Assembly (NCBI GenBank): GCA_902491565.1
Contig: CABUIE010000018.1
Span: 1 to 34,178, forward strand
DNA: 34,178 nucleotides
Reading direction: 5' to 3'
Source: an uncultured Collinsella sp.
GTDB taxonomy: Bacteria > Actinomycetota > Coriobacteriia > Coriobacteriales > Coriobacteriaceae
The notes beneath the pieces were generated by a model that saw only the letters and a list, made by a program, of their open reading frames with translations, did not search any database and was not told the origin of the DNA. Shown here piece by piece: positions 1 to 8,551 of the stretch. Every line of letters begins with the position of its first letter. Positions within the stretch are counted from its first letter, which is position 1. The position numbers were made by a program, and so were the translations under genes.

Positions 1-17
1 CCCTCAGGGTATCGGGT

Positions 18-55
18 TCCCACATTCATCCGCACATGTGCGGATGAATGTGGGA
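18..55. repeat. 38-bp perfect palindrome
   Basis: The two 19-base halves are exact reverse complements with no spacer; the centre reads CACATGTG. Read as RNA it would form a long hairpin with almost no loop. It could be a terminator-like structure for whatever lies to the left of the window, a protein-binding site, or a small repeat element. There is no T-run directly after it on the plus strand, so a simple intrinsic terminator is not obvious. About 160 bp separate it from the next gene. Confidence 0.8.
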
Positions 56-215
56 GGTGTTCGGATAAAGTCGATAATCAAGGCCGGGCGAGCACGAGGC
101 GGCGGGTGCCGATGCAGTGGTGCACTCGGTGGCCGAGCTTGCTAAACTTTTCGCTATATAAGTACTTGATGTGAGGGGCGGGCGTACCCGTCGCTCATTG
201 GTAAGGAGGCAGTCC

Positions 216-1652
216 ATGAATCAGGTGGAGCAGAGCGTCGCTGAGTATGTCGACGAGGTCTGGGAGGATGTCGTCGCCGATATCGAGCAGCTGGTGAGTT
301 ATCCGTCCGTAGCCGTTGCTGCCGATGCGGAGCCTAGCGCGCCGTTTGGCCGCCCGGTTCGTGATGCGCTCGATTGCGCGCTCGGCATTGCGCAAAAGCT
401 CGGCTACCAGACGAGCGACGACGAGGGCTATGTGGGCATTGCCGATATCCCGGGTCGCGGCGACAAGCAGCTCGCGACCATCTGCCACGTGGACGTGGTG
501 CCCGCCGGCCCCGGCTGGAACACCGACCCGTTTGCGATGGAGCATCGCGAGGGATGGCTGCTCGGCCGTGGCGTGATTGATGACAAGGGTCCGGCGGTGT
601 TGTCGCTCTACGCCGGTGCCTACCTGCTCAAGCACGGCATTGTGCCGCGCTATACCTTTCGCGCGCTGCTGGGCTGCGATGAGGAAGTGGGCATGTCCGA
701 CGTTCACCATTATCTGGAGAACCACGCAGACCCCGACTTTTTGTTTACGCCCGATGCCGAGTTCCCGGTCTGCAATGCCGAGAAGGGCCAGTTTGGGGCG
801 ACGTTTGTGAGCCCCAAGATCGACGGCGGGCGCATTGTGTCCTGGAGCGGTGCCGAGGCGAGCAACGCCATTCCGTCGCAGTCCATCTGCGAGCTCGCGA
901 TTGCCGCCGATGAGCTGCCGGCGCCGGTCGAGAACGCCGACCGCTTGGAGATTACGGCGCTCGATAACGGGCACGCGCAGATTTTTGCCCATGGCATTGG
1001 CGGTCATGCCTCGATGCCCGAGGGAACGATTAACGCCGTCGGCCTGATCGTGGCGTATCTGCGCGAGGCCGAGGACGCGTTTGGTGCACGCGACGAACGC
1101 CTGCTGACGCCTGCCGAGCACGAGTTCGTCAAGTTCCTGGCCTTTGTGCATGCGGATGCCTATGGCCGCGGCCTGGGTATCGATGCGACGAGTCCGGCGT
1201 TTGGCCCGCTTACCTGCAACGCTGGCGTCATCCGCGTGGCGGATGGCCATATTGAGCAGGTCATCGACGTGCGCTTCCCCGACAGCACGAGTGCCGATAC
1301 CATCCGCGAGCAGCTCGACCCGCTCGTGGGCCGTTTTGGCGTGACGTGTCAGCTGGGTCGCGCTAAGGTGCCGTTCTCGGTGTCTGCCGACGATCCGGCC
1401 GTGAAGGCGCTTATTGATACCTATAACGAGTTTACGGGCAAGCATGCTGAGCCCTTTGCTATGGGCGGCGGCACGTACGCGCGCAACTTTGCCCGCGCCG
1501 TATCGTTTGGCCCCGAGGAGACCGGCCTGGAGCTGCCCGCATGGGGCGGTCAGATGCACGGCCCCAACGAGTGCGCCAACGAGGACCAGCTCAAGCAGGC
1601 GCTCAAGATTTACATCGTGGCCATCCTGCGCCTCAACGAACTTGAGCTGTAG
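216..1652 (+). CDS. M20 family dipeptidase (Sapep/PepV-like)
   Basis: A cytosolic metal-dependent dipeptidase of 478 residues. The dinuclear metal site of the M20 family is visible in order: His91 and Asp93 in HVDVVPAGPGW, the bridging aspartate near 122 in GVIDDKGP, the catalytic Glu156-Glu157 in CDEEVG, Asp180 in TPDAEFP, a GHASMPEG segment in the lid domain, and a final ligand in HGPNE near the C-terminus. DAEFP and the overall length match the Sapep/PepV dipeptidase branch rather than ArgE or DapE. The ATG at 216 is chosen because an AAGGAGG ribosome site lies 8 bases upstream; an in-frame ATG at 171 lacks one. The gene stands alone and ends in a long hairpin region and a terminator. The exact peptide substrate cannot be read from the sequence. 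Confidence 0.9.
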   Translation: MNQVEQSVAEYVDEVWEDVVADIEQLVSYPSVAVAADAEPSAPFGRPVRDALDCALGIAQKLGYQTSDDEGYVGIADIPGRGDKQLATICHVDVVPAGPGWNTDPFAMEHREGWLLGRGVIDDKGPAVLSLYAGAYLLKHGIVPRYTFRALLGCDEEVGMSDVHHYLENHADPDFLFTPDAEFPVCNAEKGQFGATFVSPKIDGGRIVSWSGAEASNAIPSQSICELAIAADELPAPVENADRLEITALDNGHAQIFAHGIGGHASMPEGTINAVGLIVAYLREAEDAFGARDERLLTPAEHEFVKFLAFVHADAYGRGLGIDATSPAFGPLTCNAGVIRVADGHIEQVIDVRFPDSTSADTIREQLDPLVGRFGVTCQLGRAKVPFSVSADDPAVKALIDTYNEFTGKHAEPFAMGGGTYARNFARAVSFGPEETGLELPAWGGQMHGPNECANEDQLKQALKIYIVAILRLNELEL

Positions 1653-1754
1653 GGCTTCCCCAGGCACCCGACCTTGCCCCTCAAACCGTCGCTTGCGTAC
1701 CAAAGTACGCGGCGCTCCTCTTTCGGGGCAATCTCGGGCACCTGGGAAACCCCT
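1651..1754. repeat. Long imperfect hairpin after the dipeptidase gene
   Basis: The segment that starts at the stop codon folds back on itself. The left arm (about 1651-1681) pairs with the right arm (about 1725-1754) over roughly 30 positions with several mismatches. The tip is a perfect GCGTAC-CAAA-GTACGC hairpin at 1695-1710. It may stabilise the mRNA end or be a repeat element. It resembles in architecture the larger foldback at 9283-9409. Confidence 0.6.
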
Positions 1755-1784
1755 ATATCCTGCTTGGATACAAACTTGCATTAC

Positions 1785-1812
1785 GAGCCCGGTGCTTCGG
1801 CCCGGGCTTTTT
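1785..1812 (+). terminator. Intrinsic terminator with UUCG tetraloop
   Basis: AGCCCGG (1786-1792) pairs with CCGGGCT (1802-1808). A bulged T and an inner GC-TTCG-GC tip lie between them, and five T residues follow. It ends transcription from the dipeptidase gene before the phosphate operon. Confidence 0.85.
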
Positions 1813-2041
1813 CTGTTGCGGTGGGGTAGTCATTGGGGACGTTCCTTTGGTGTAAAAGGTGCGCCATGTTCGGCGCTGGATTGTTATCCGTTTGTAAAGG
1901 CTGGGCAGAGCTTGCGGTAAGGGTCTATCAATAGCCCGTAAGAAACCGCAGATAAGGCGGTCGTCGCCCGCTCGAGGCCGTATCTTTCCAAACAGCAAAG
2001 CGGGCAGGGTGCCCGCGAGTCGCATGTATGAAAGGAAGATC
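1813..2041 (+). promoter_or_regulatory. Leader region of the pst operon
   Basis: This 229-bp gap must hold the pst promoter, but I cannot point to a convincing -35/-10 pair or Pho box. It contains a 16-nt word, TTGGGGACGTTCCTTT (1833-1848), that recurs exactly at 8558-8573. It also contains a strong hairpin GCGGGCA-GGG-TGCCCGC (2000-2016) that ends 25 bases before the pstS start. The hairpin could affect translation or mRNA stability. A ribosome site AAAGGAAG sits just before the ATG. Confidence 0.45.
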
Positions 2042-2980
2042 ATGCTCGATCAGGCTTATTCTCGTCGTCAGTTCCTCGGCCTCGCTGGTGGTCTTGCCAG
2101 CATCGTCGGTCTCGGTCTTGTTGGTTGCGGCGGCTCCGGCGCATCCGAAGCCGCCGACAAGGGTAGCGCCGCTGCTGCCGAGTCCGTCTCCGGCGAGGTG
2201 ACCTACGACGGTGCCTCCTCGTTCCAGGCTCTCGTCGAGGCTGCTGCCGAGAAGTTCATGGATGCCAACCCCGACGTCTCCATCTCCGGTTCGGGCAACG
2301 GTTCGGGCAAGGGCCTTACCGCTGTTGCCGCCGGCACCGTCACCATCGGTAACTCCGACGTCTTCGCCGAGTCCAAGCTCGAGGCCGACCAGGTCAAGAA
2401 GCTCGTCGACCACGAGGTCGCTGTCGTGGGCATGGGCCCCGTCGTCTCCAAAAACGTCAAGGTCGACGACCTGTCTCTCGAGCAGCTCAAGGGCATCTTC
2501 TCCGGCCAGATCACCAACTGGAAGGAGGTTGGCGGCGACGACGCTACTATCGTCGTCCTCAACCGCAAGGCCGGCTCCGGTACCCGCGCCACCTTTGAGG
2601 CGGCTGTCTTTGGCGACGAGGCCGTCGATTTTAAGGGCGACGCCGAGCTCGACAAGTCCGGCGACGTCCAGACTCAGATGGGCAGCACCGACAACGCCAT
2701 CTCCTACCTGGACTTCTCGCACTTCGATGACTCCAAGTTCAACGCCATCAAGGTCGAGGGCGTCGAGCCCAAGAGCAAGAATGTCACTGATGACTCCTTC
2801 AAGATCTGGGCTACCGAGCACATGTACTGCTCCAAGGACACCGACGAGGCCACCAAGGCCTTCCTGGAGTTCATGCTTTCCGACGACGTCCAGGGCAAGC
2901 TCGTCGAGGAGCAGGGCTTCATCCCCGTCTCTGCCATGAAGGTCGTCAAGGACGCCAGCGGCAAGGTCTCTGCTAAATAA
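2042..2980 (+). CDS. pstS: Phosphate ABC transporter substrate-binding lipoprotein
   Basis: The extracytoplasmic phosphate receptor of the PstSCAB importer, 312 residues. The N-terminus carries a twin-arginine motif (SRRQFL), a hydrophobic stretch and a lipobox ending in LVGC. This suggests Tat-dependent export and lipid anchoring of the cysteine. The mature part has the PstS-type folds: GASSF near the start, SGSGNGSGKGL, and SGSGTRATFE, which forms part of the phosphate pocket. The ATG at 2042 follows AAAGGAAG at a good distance and leaves the signal peptide intact; an earlier in-frame start at 2009 would add residues ahead of the Tat motif. It is the first gene of the pst operon, 24 bases ahead of pstC. 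Confidence 0.95.
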   Translation: MLDQAYSRRQFLGLAGGLASIVGLGLVGCGGSGASEAADKGSAAAAESVSGEVTYDGASSFQALVEAAAEKFMDANPDVSISGSGNGSGKGLTAVAAGTVTIGNSDVFAESKLEADQVKKLVDHEVAVVGMGPVVSKNVKVDDLSLEQLKGIFSGQITNWKEVGGDDATIVVLNRKAGSGTRATFEAAVFGDEAVDFKGDAELDKSGDVQTQMGSTDNAISYLDFSHFDDSKFNAIKVEGVEPKSKNVTDDSFKIWATEHMYCSKDTDEATKAFLEFMLSDDVQGKLVEEQGFIPVSAMKVVKDASGKVSAK

Positions 2981-3004
2981 GTAATCGCCCCGGAAAGGTT
3001 TGCA

Positions 3005-3913
3005 ATGGCAAAACAGCTGCCAAAGCGCGACCTTGAGAACGTGGGCCTGGGCGTCACGGGCGCGTGCGTAGCGCTCGTGACGCTTGTCGTTGCCGCGCTC
3101 ATCTTTATGGTCGCCCAAAAGGGCCTCTCGGCTTTTGTCAAGGACGGCGTCTCGGTCGTGGAGTTCTTCACCGGCACCAAGTGGGACCTGGCCAACACGG
3201 CCGAAAGCGGCCTGCCCTATACCGGCGCCCTGCCCCTGATCGTCACCTCGTTTGCGGTCATGGTGCTCTCCACGCTCATCGCGCTGCCCATCGCTATCGG
3301 CTCTGCCATCTTTGCGGTCGAGATCCAGCCTAAGTTTGGTTCCAAGGTCTTTCAGCCGCTTATTGAGCTTTTGACCGGCATCCCCTCGGTCGTCTTTGGC
3401 CTGATCGGTTTTCACGTGGTCGTCGGTCTTATGAAGAGCGTTTTCCACGTGAGCACGGGCCTGGGCATCTTGCCCGGCGCCATCGTGCTGGCGGTCATGA
3501 TTCTGCCGACGATGACCACGCTTTCGGTCGATGGCCTGCGCGCCGTGCCCGACGGCTACCGCCAGGGCTCGCTCGCGCTGGGCTACACCCGCTGGCAGAC
3601 CATCTGGCACGTGGTGCTCAAGTCCGCCATGCCGTCGCTCATGACCGCGGTTATCTTGGGCATGACCCGCGCCTTTGGCGAGACGCTCGCCGTGCGCATG
3701 GTCATCGGCGGCATCGAGGCCATGCCGACGTCGCTGCTGTCGCCGGCGTCCACCATCACCACCACGCTCACCACGTCCATGGCGGTCTATGCCGAGGGCT
3801 CGGCCCAAGACGATGTTCTGTGGGCGCTCGGCCTGCTGCTGATGGGCATGAGTCTCATCTTCATCCTGATCATCCACCTTATCGGCCGCAAGGGGGCGAA
3901 GGCTCGTGGCTAG
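3005..3913 (+). CDS. pstC: Phosphate ABC transporter permease PstC
   Basis: One of the two membrane subunits that form the phosphate channel, 302 residues with about six hydrophobic segments. The cytoplasmic coupling loop that contacts PstB is visible as the run beginning DGLRAVPDGYRQGSLALG followed by TRWQTIWHVVLKSAMP, the EAA-like signature of binding-protein-dependent permeases. The first transmembrane segment lies at residues about 17-40. A ribosome site GGAAAGG precedes the ATG. The 3' end overlaps the pstA start by 8 bases, so translation of the two is probably coupled. Confidence 0.95.
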   Translation: MAKQLPKRDLENVGLGVTGACVALVTLVVAALIFMVAQKGLSAFVKDGVSVVEFFTGTKWDLANTAESGLPYTGALPLIVTSFAVMVLSTLIALPIAIGSAIFAVEIQPKFGSKVFQPLIELLTGIPSVVFGLIGFHVVVGLMKSVFHVSTGLGILPGAIVLAVMILPTMTTLSVDGLRAVPDGYRQGSLALGYTRWQTIWHVVLKSAMPSLMTAVILGMTRAFGETLAVRMVIGGIEAMPTSLLSPASTITTTLTTSMAVYAEGSAQDDVLWALGLLLMGMSLIFILIIHLIGRKGAKARG

Positions 3914-4832
3914 CACGCGTATCCACATCGACGAGGCGAGGCTCGGGCGTGTCCAAAAGCAGGACCGCTTCGCCACGGGCGTGTTGACGGCGATCGTCGC
4001 CATCGTCATGCTCATCGTCGTCTCCATGGTGGCCTATATCCTGTTCGAGGGCATCTCGACGCTGTTCCAGCCGGGCTTTCTCACGGAGCCGTCGCGCGCC
4101 AACGGAACGCAGGGCGGCGTGCTCTACCAGCTGTTCGACTCGTTCTACCTGCTGCTGATCACCCTGATCATCTCGGTGCCCATCAGCCTGGGCGGAGCGG
4201 TCTTTTTGGTTGAGTACGCGCCGGACGGACCCATCCGCGACATCGCCTCCACCGCCATCGAGACGTTGTCCTCGCTGCCTTCCATCGTCGTCGGCATGTT
4301 CGGTTTTCTGGTGTTCTCGGTGCAGCTGGGCTGGAAGTACTCCATCATCTCCGGCGCCGTCGCGCTCACCATGTTCAACATCCCCATCCTGGTGCGCGTG
4401 ATCCAGCAGGCGCTCGAGGACGTGCCGCAGGCCCAGCGCGATGCGTGCCTGGCCATGGGCCTCACTCGCTGGGAGGCCACGCTGCACATCCTGATCCCCG
4501 AGGCCATGCCTGCCATCGTGACGGGCATCGTGCTTTCGGCCGGTCGCGTGTTTGGCGAGGCCGCAGCACTGCTTTTTACCTCGGGTATGAGCTCGCCGGT
4601 TCGCCTGAACTTCTTGAGCTTTAACCTGTCGAGCCCCACCTGCGCTTGGAACGTGTTCCGTCCCGGCGAGTCGCTCGCCGTGCACATCTACAAGATCTAT
4701 GGCGAGGGCAGCCCCGAGGCCCAGCAGATCGTCTGGGGCACCGCTGCACTGCTGATGATTTGCGTGCTGCTGTTTAACGTAATCGCCCGCATTGTGGGCA
4801 AGCAACTGGCAAGGAAGATGACGGCCGAATGA
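3906..4832 (+). CDS. pstA: Phosphate ABC transporter permease PstA
   Basis: The partner membrane subunit of PstC, 308 residues. The start is a GTG inside the end of pstC, preceded by the purine-rich AAGGGGGCGAAGG. The EAA-type loop reads EDVPQAQRDACLAMGLTRWEA followed by HILIPEAMPAIVTG, and about six transmembrane segments are seen. The SSPTCAWNVFRPGESLAVHIYK region near the C-terminus is typical of PstA. The stop overlaps the ATG of pstB in an ATGA arrangement, so the order of the operon is tightly fixed. Confidence 0.95.
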   Translation: MASTRIHIDEARLGRVQKQDRFATGVLTAIVAIVMLIVVSMVAYILFEGISTLFQPGFLTEPSRANGTQGGVLYQLFDSFYLLLITLIISVPISLGGAVFLVEYAPDGPIRDIASTAIETLSSLPSIVVGMFGFLVFSVQLGWKYSIISGAVALTMFNIPILVRVIQQALEDVPQAQRDACLAMGLTRWEATLHILIPEAMPAIVTGIVLSAGRVFGEAAALLFTSGMSSPVRLNFLSFNLSSPTCAWNVFRPGESLAVHIYKIYGEGSPEAQQIVWGTAALLMICVLLFNVIARIVGKQLARKMTAE

Positions 4833-5701
4833 GCGAGATGAATGTAACGCCCGCAACCGAAGCGGCATCGTCCGACACCCGGGACTTCCTGTCGAGCGTG
4901 GGGGAGAGCGAGAAGCGCGTGCGCGTGAGCGGCAAGGCCGTGAGCGACGAGGTTGTGCTCTCCACCAAGGACGTCAACGTGTACTATGGCGACCACCATG
5001 CACTGCACAATACGTCGCTCGACTTTCACAAGGGCGAGATCACGGCGCTCATCGGGCCTTCGGGCTGCGGTAAGTCGACCTTCTTGCGTAGCCTCAACCT
5101 CATGAATCGCGAGATTCGCGGCTGCCGCGTGGAGGGCGAGATCAACTATCGCGGGCGCAACGTGAACACCAAGACCGAAAACACCTACGAGCTGCGCCGT
5201 TCCATTGGCATGGTGTTCCAGCAGCCCAACCCGTTCCGCAAGTCCATTCGCGACAACATCACGTTTGCGCCTAAGCGCCACGGCATCACCGACCGCGACG
5301 AGCTCGACCGCATGGTCGAGGAAAGCCTGCGCGGCGCGGCGCTTTGGGACGAGGTCAAAGACAAGCTCGACAAGAGCGCCTACGCGCTTTCGGGCGGCCA
5401 GCAGCAGCGTCTGTGCATTGCGCGCACGCTGGCGCTCAACCCCGACGTGATCCTGTTTGACGAGCCCTGCTCGGCGCTCGACCCCATCTCGACGTTGGCG
5501 ATCGAGGACCTTATGTCGTCGATCGTTGCCGACCGCGCCATCGTCATCGTGACGCACAACATGGAGCAGGCGTCGCGCGTGTCCAACCGCACGGCGTTCT
5601 TCTACATGGGCGATATGGTCGAGTACGACGAGACTGACGAGATTTTCCAACGGCCCAAGGATAAGCGGCTGAATGATTACCTCACCGGCATGTTCTCCTA
5701 G
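4829..5701 (+). CDS. pstB: Phosphate ABC transporter ATP-binding protein
   Basis: The ATPase that powers phosphate uptake, 290 residues. Walker A is GPSGCGKST, the Q-loop lies in GMVFQQPNPF, the signature is LSGGQQQR, Walker B is VILFDEP followed by CSALDP, and the switch histidine is in VTHNM. The family is usually about 250 residues; here about 45 extra, mostly polar residues precede the first beta strand (LSTKDVNVYYG). The ATG overlaps the pstA stop by 4 bases. No phoU follows; two hairpins close the operon. Confidence 0.95.
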   Translation: MSEMNVTPATEAASSDTRDFLSSVGESEKRVRVSGKAVSDEVVLSTKDVNVYYGDHHALHNTSLDFHKGEITALIGPSGCGKSTFLRSLNLMNREIRGCRVEGEINYRGRNVNTKTENTYELRRSIGMVFQQPNPFRKSIRDNITFAPKRHGITDRDELDRMVEESLRGAALWDEVKDKLDKSAYALSGGQQQRLCIARTLALNPDVILFDEPCSALDPISTLAIEDLMSSIVADRAIVIVTHNMEQASRVSNRTAFFYMGDMVEYDETDEIFQRPKDKRLNDYLTGMFS

Positions 5702-5719
5702 TCCGGGACATGCTTGAGG

Positions 5720-5745
5720 CCCGCGGCGGCCACGGTTGCCGCGGG
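5720..5745 (+). other. GC-rich hairpin after pstB
   Basis: CCCGCGGC (5720-5727) pairs exactly with GCCGCGGG (5738-5745) across a 10-base loop. There is no T-run, so it is more likely an mRNA 3'-end stabiliser or pause site working with the terminator that follows. Confidence 0.65.
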
Positions 5746-5756
5746 ACTGATTGGAG

Positions 5757-5794
5757 AGGCGGGTCATCTCTTGTGGGAGATGGCCCGCCTTTTG
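5757..5794 (+). terminator. Terminator of the pst operon
   Basis: AGGCGGG plus CATCTC (5757-5770) pairs with GAGATG plus CCCGCCT (to 5790), with one T-G wobble between the blocks. TTT follows. It lies 56 bases after the pstB stop. Confidence 0.8.
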
Positions 5795-5810
5795 CTCTGC
5801 GACCGAAACG

Positions 5811-5845
5811 ACCACCACAAAGGGGACAGGCGCCTTCGTGGTGGT
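5811..5845. repeat. Small intergenic inverted repeat (ACCACCAC / GTGGTGGT)
   Basis: Eight-base arms flank a 19-base centre that begins AAAGG and ends CCTTC. The same design, with the same spacing and end letters, recurs at 18485-18515. A related word family with CGGCAC arms is at 8552-8580. These look like members of a dispersed short repeat found only between genes here. Confidence 0.55.
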
Positions 5846-5905
5846 TTGGGGTGGGGCTCGCTGCTATTATGGACAACGTTGAATTTCTACGAAGGAGCAG
5901 GGCAT

Positions 5906-7765
5906 ATGGCGATTCTTTTGGGATGCGATTCCGTCAGCCTAGAGTTTCCCACCAAGCATATTTTCGATAGCGTGACGCTCGGCGTGGGCGAGGGCGACCG
6001 TATTGGTATTGTCGGTAAAAACGGCGACGGCAAGTCGACGCTGCTGAGCGTGCTCGCCGGCACGCTGGAGCCCGACGACGGCCGCGTGACGCATCGTCGC
6101 GGCACCACGATCGGCCTGCTCGGCCAAAAGGACCAGCTTGTCGACACCGACACCGTGCACCATGCCGTCGTGGGCGACACGCCCGAGTATGAGTGGGCGT
6201 CGAGCCCCCGCACGCGCCAGATCCTCGCCGGTCTCATTAGCGATGTGCCCTGGGAGGGCACGGTGGGCGAGCTTTCGGGTGGCCAGCGCCGCCGCGTGGA
6301 CCTCGCGCGCCTGTTGATCGGCGACTACGACGTGCTCATGCTCGACGAGCCCACTAACCATCTGGACATGCGCACCATCAACTGGCTTGCACGCCATCTT
6401 AAGGCTCGCTGGCAGCGCGGTCAGGGCGCCATGCTCGTGGTCACGCACGATCGCTGGTTCTTGGACGAGGTCTGCACCAGCATGTGGGAGGTCCACGACG
6501 GCCAGGTCGATCCCTTCGAGGGCGGCTACTCCGCATATATCCTGCAGCGCGTGGAGCGCGACCGCATGGCCGCGGTTACCGAGGAACGCCGTCGCAACAT
6601 GGCGCGCAAGGAGCTCGCGTGGCTGAGCCGCGGCGCCCAGGCGCGTTCCACCAAGCCCAAGTTTCGCGTTGATGCCGCCCGCGAGCTCATCGCCGACGTA
6701 CCGCCCGTGCGTGACGAGCTGGAGCTCAAGCGCCTGGCCGTGAGCCGCCTGGGCAAGCAGGTTATCGACGTGGTCGACGTGGACGCCGGCTATGCGGATG
6801 CCGATGGCGCGCCCAAGCAGGTGCTCAACGATGTGACCTGGCTCATCGGTGCGGGCGACCGCTATGGTCTTTTGGGCGAGAACGGTGCCGGCAAGTCCAC
6901 GCTGCTCGACGTGATTCAGGGCAAGATTGCGCCCCTGCGCGGCCGCGTGAAGATCGGTCAGACGGTGCGTTTTGGCGTGCTGTCGCAGCAGCTCGAGGAG
7001 CTCGAGCCCTACATGGGCGACACGATCCGCGAGGTGCTCAGCAACTATAAGAAGTACTACGTCATCGACGGCAAGGAGACTTCGCCCGAGAAGCTTTGCG
7101 AGCGCCTGGGCTTTACGACGCAGCAGCTCTGGAGCCGCATCGGCGACCTTTCGGGCGGCCAGCGCCGTCGCCTGTCGCTGCTGCTGACGATCCTGGACGA
7201 GCCCAACGTGCTCATCCTGGACGAGCCCGGCAACGATCTGGATACCGACATGCTGGCGATTGTCGAGGACCTGCTCGACGGCTGGCCGGGCACGCTGATC
7301 CTGGTGACGCACGACCGCTTTTTGATGGAGCGCGTGACCGACCAGCAGTGGGCACTGCTCGATGGCCATCTGACGCATATGCCCGGCGGCGTCGATCAGT
7401 ACCTGCGCCTGTGCAACGCCACCGCCGAGGGCGAGCCCGTGGGCGCGCCGAGCGCCAAGACCGGCACGTTCGACACCGGCGCCGCAGCGGTTGCGGCCGA
7501 AAAGCCCAAGACGAGCGGGCAGCCCAACGGCCTTTCCAACGCCGAGCGCCAGAAGCTCCGCCGCGAGGTGAGCTCGCTCGAGCGCAAGATGGAGACGCAG
7601 CGCGCTCGCGTGGAGGAGGCCGAGGCCGCGATGGCCCAGGTCGATCCCACCAACTACACGGCGCTGGGCGAGCAGCAGGCAAAGATCGACGAGGCCCACG
7701 CCGCCATGGACGAGCTGGAGATGGCGTGGCTCGAGGCGAGCGAAAAGCTCGAGGGCGAGGAGTAG
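5906..7765 (+). CDS. ABC-F family ATPase (Uup-like)
   Basis: A soluble protein of 619 residues with two ATP-binding cassettes and no membrane segments, as in the ABC-F family that acts on ribosomes. Cassette 1 has GKNGDGKST, LSGGQRRR and VLMLDEPTNHLD; cassette 2 has GENGAGKST, LSGGQRRR and VLILDEPGNDLD. The C-terminus (about the last 75 residues) is a charged coiled coil beginning LRREVSSLERKMETQ, the feature that separates Uup-like members, which also bind branched DNA, from plain translation factors. The start at 5906 follows GAAGGAG; an in-frame upstream start at 5714 would run through the pst terminator and is rejected. The HAD gene starts 6 bases after the stop, so the two are probably co-transcribed. 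Confidence 0.9.
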   Translation: MAILLGCDSVSLEFPTKHIFDSVTLGVGEGDRIGIVGKNGDGKSTLLSVLAGTLEPDDGRVTHRRGTTIGLLGQKDQLVDTDTVHHAVVGDTPEYEWASSPRTRQILAGLISDVPWEGTVGELSGGQRRRVDLARLLIGDYDVLMLDEPTNHLDMRTINWLARHLKARWQRGQGAMLVVTHDRWFLDEVCTSMWEVHDGQVDPFEGGYSAYILQRVERDRMAAVTEERRRNMARKELAWLSRGAQARSTKPKFRVDAARELIADVPPVRDELELKRLAVSRLGKQVIDVVDVDAGYADADGAPKQVLNDVTWLIGAGDRYGLLGENGAGKSTLLDVIQGKIAPLRGRVKIGQTVRFGVLSQQLEELEPYMGDTIREVLSNYKKYYVIDGKETSPEKLCERLGFTTQQLWSRIGDLSGGQRRRLSLLLTILDEPNVLILDEPGNDLDTDMLAIVEDLLDGWPGTLILVTHDRFLMERVTDQQWALLDGHLTHMPGGVDQYLRLCNATAEGEPVGAPSAKTGTFDTGAAAVAAEKPKTSGQPNGLSNAERQKLRREVSSLERKMETQRARVEEAEAAMAQVDPTNYTALGEQQAKIDEAHAAMDELEMAWLEASEKLEGEE

Positions 7766-7771
7766 ACGAGG

Positions 7772-8542
7772 ATGATCAAAGCTGCGTTTTTCGATATCGA
7801 CGGCACGCTGCTGAGCTTTAAGACGCACCGGATTCCGGCATCGGCGCAGCAGGTGCTCGACAGCTTTCACGAGCAGGGGATTGCGTGCGTGATCGCCACG
7901 GGTCGCCCGACCTACCAGATGCCGGACTGGCTGTTCGACCTGGGCTGGGATGCGTACATTACGCTCTCGGGCCAGCACTGCTTTGATGCCGAGGGCGTTT
8001 ACCGTAGCTGTCCGATTGATCCGAACGACGTTGCAGTGATTGTGGGCCAGGTGGCGCAGGGGCGCTATGACTCGCTGTGCATGCAGGGTGAGAACTCGTT
8101 TGTGAACCGCCTGTCCGAGCGCGTGGTGACGGCCGGCAGCAACGCGGGAATCGTCTACCACGAGGAGCCGTTTGAGCATGCCTTCGATGCGCCGGTTTAC
8201 CAGTTCTGCGCCTTTGTGGACCCGGCCGACGAGCATATCGTGACCGATGCGGTGTCGCATTCGCTCACTACTCGCTGGTGTGATCTGTTCTGCGATATTA
8301 TTCCGGCCAACGGCGGTAAGAACCTGGGCGTGGTAGCGACGCTGGAGCGCCTGGGCATCGATGCGAGCGAGGCGATCGCCTTTGGCGACGGCGAGAACGA
8401 CCTGTCGATGTTTTCCGCCGTGGGCACAAGTGTGGCCATGGGCAACGCGCAGGAGACCGTGAAGGCCGCAGCGACCTATGTTACGACCGCCGTAGACGAC
8501 GACGGCATCTACAACGCCGCCAAGCACTTTGGGCTGGTGTAG
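7772..8542 (+). CDS. Cof-type HAD-IIB hydrolase
   Basis: A cytosolic phosphatase of the haloacid dehalogenase superfamily, 256 residues. Motif I is DIDGTLL (nucleophile Asp8, acid/base Asp10), motif II lies in IATGRP, the motif III lysine is in GGKNLGV, and motif IV is GDGENDLSM. The mid-protein cap inserted between motifs II and III is of the size seen in the Cof/YidA group, which act on sugar phosphates and similar small phosphoesters. The true substrate cannot be told from sequence. It starts 6 bases after the ABC-F gene with GACGAGG as ribosome site. Confidence 0.9.
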   Translation: MIKAAFFDIDGTLLSFKTHRIPASAQQVLDSFHEQGIACVIATGRPTYQMPDWLFDLGWDAYITLSGQHCFDAEGVYRSCPIDPNDVAVIVGQVAQGRYDSLCMQGENSFVNRLSERVVTAGSNAGIVYHEEPFEHAFDAPVYQFCAFVDPADEHIVTDAVSHSLTTRWCDLFCDIIPANGGKNLGVVATLERLGIDASEAIAFGDGENDLSMFSAVGTSVAMGNAQETVKAAATYVTTAVDDDGIYNAAKHFGLV

Positions 8543-8551
8543 CTGCGGATT

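Noticed and set aside
155..162. TATATAAG as promoter of the dipeptidase gene
   Set aside because: A -10-like word, but no -35 element at suitable spacing.
195..1781. Long minus-strand open frame opposite the dipeptidase gene
   Set aside because: It mirrors a well-supported gene with complete M20 motifs; long antisense frames are expected at this GC content, and its protein shows no recognisable motif.
1928..4027. 699-codon minus-strand frame across pstS and pstC
   Set aside because: Low-complexity Asp/Gly/His/Arg-rich translation, antisense to clear pst genes.
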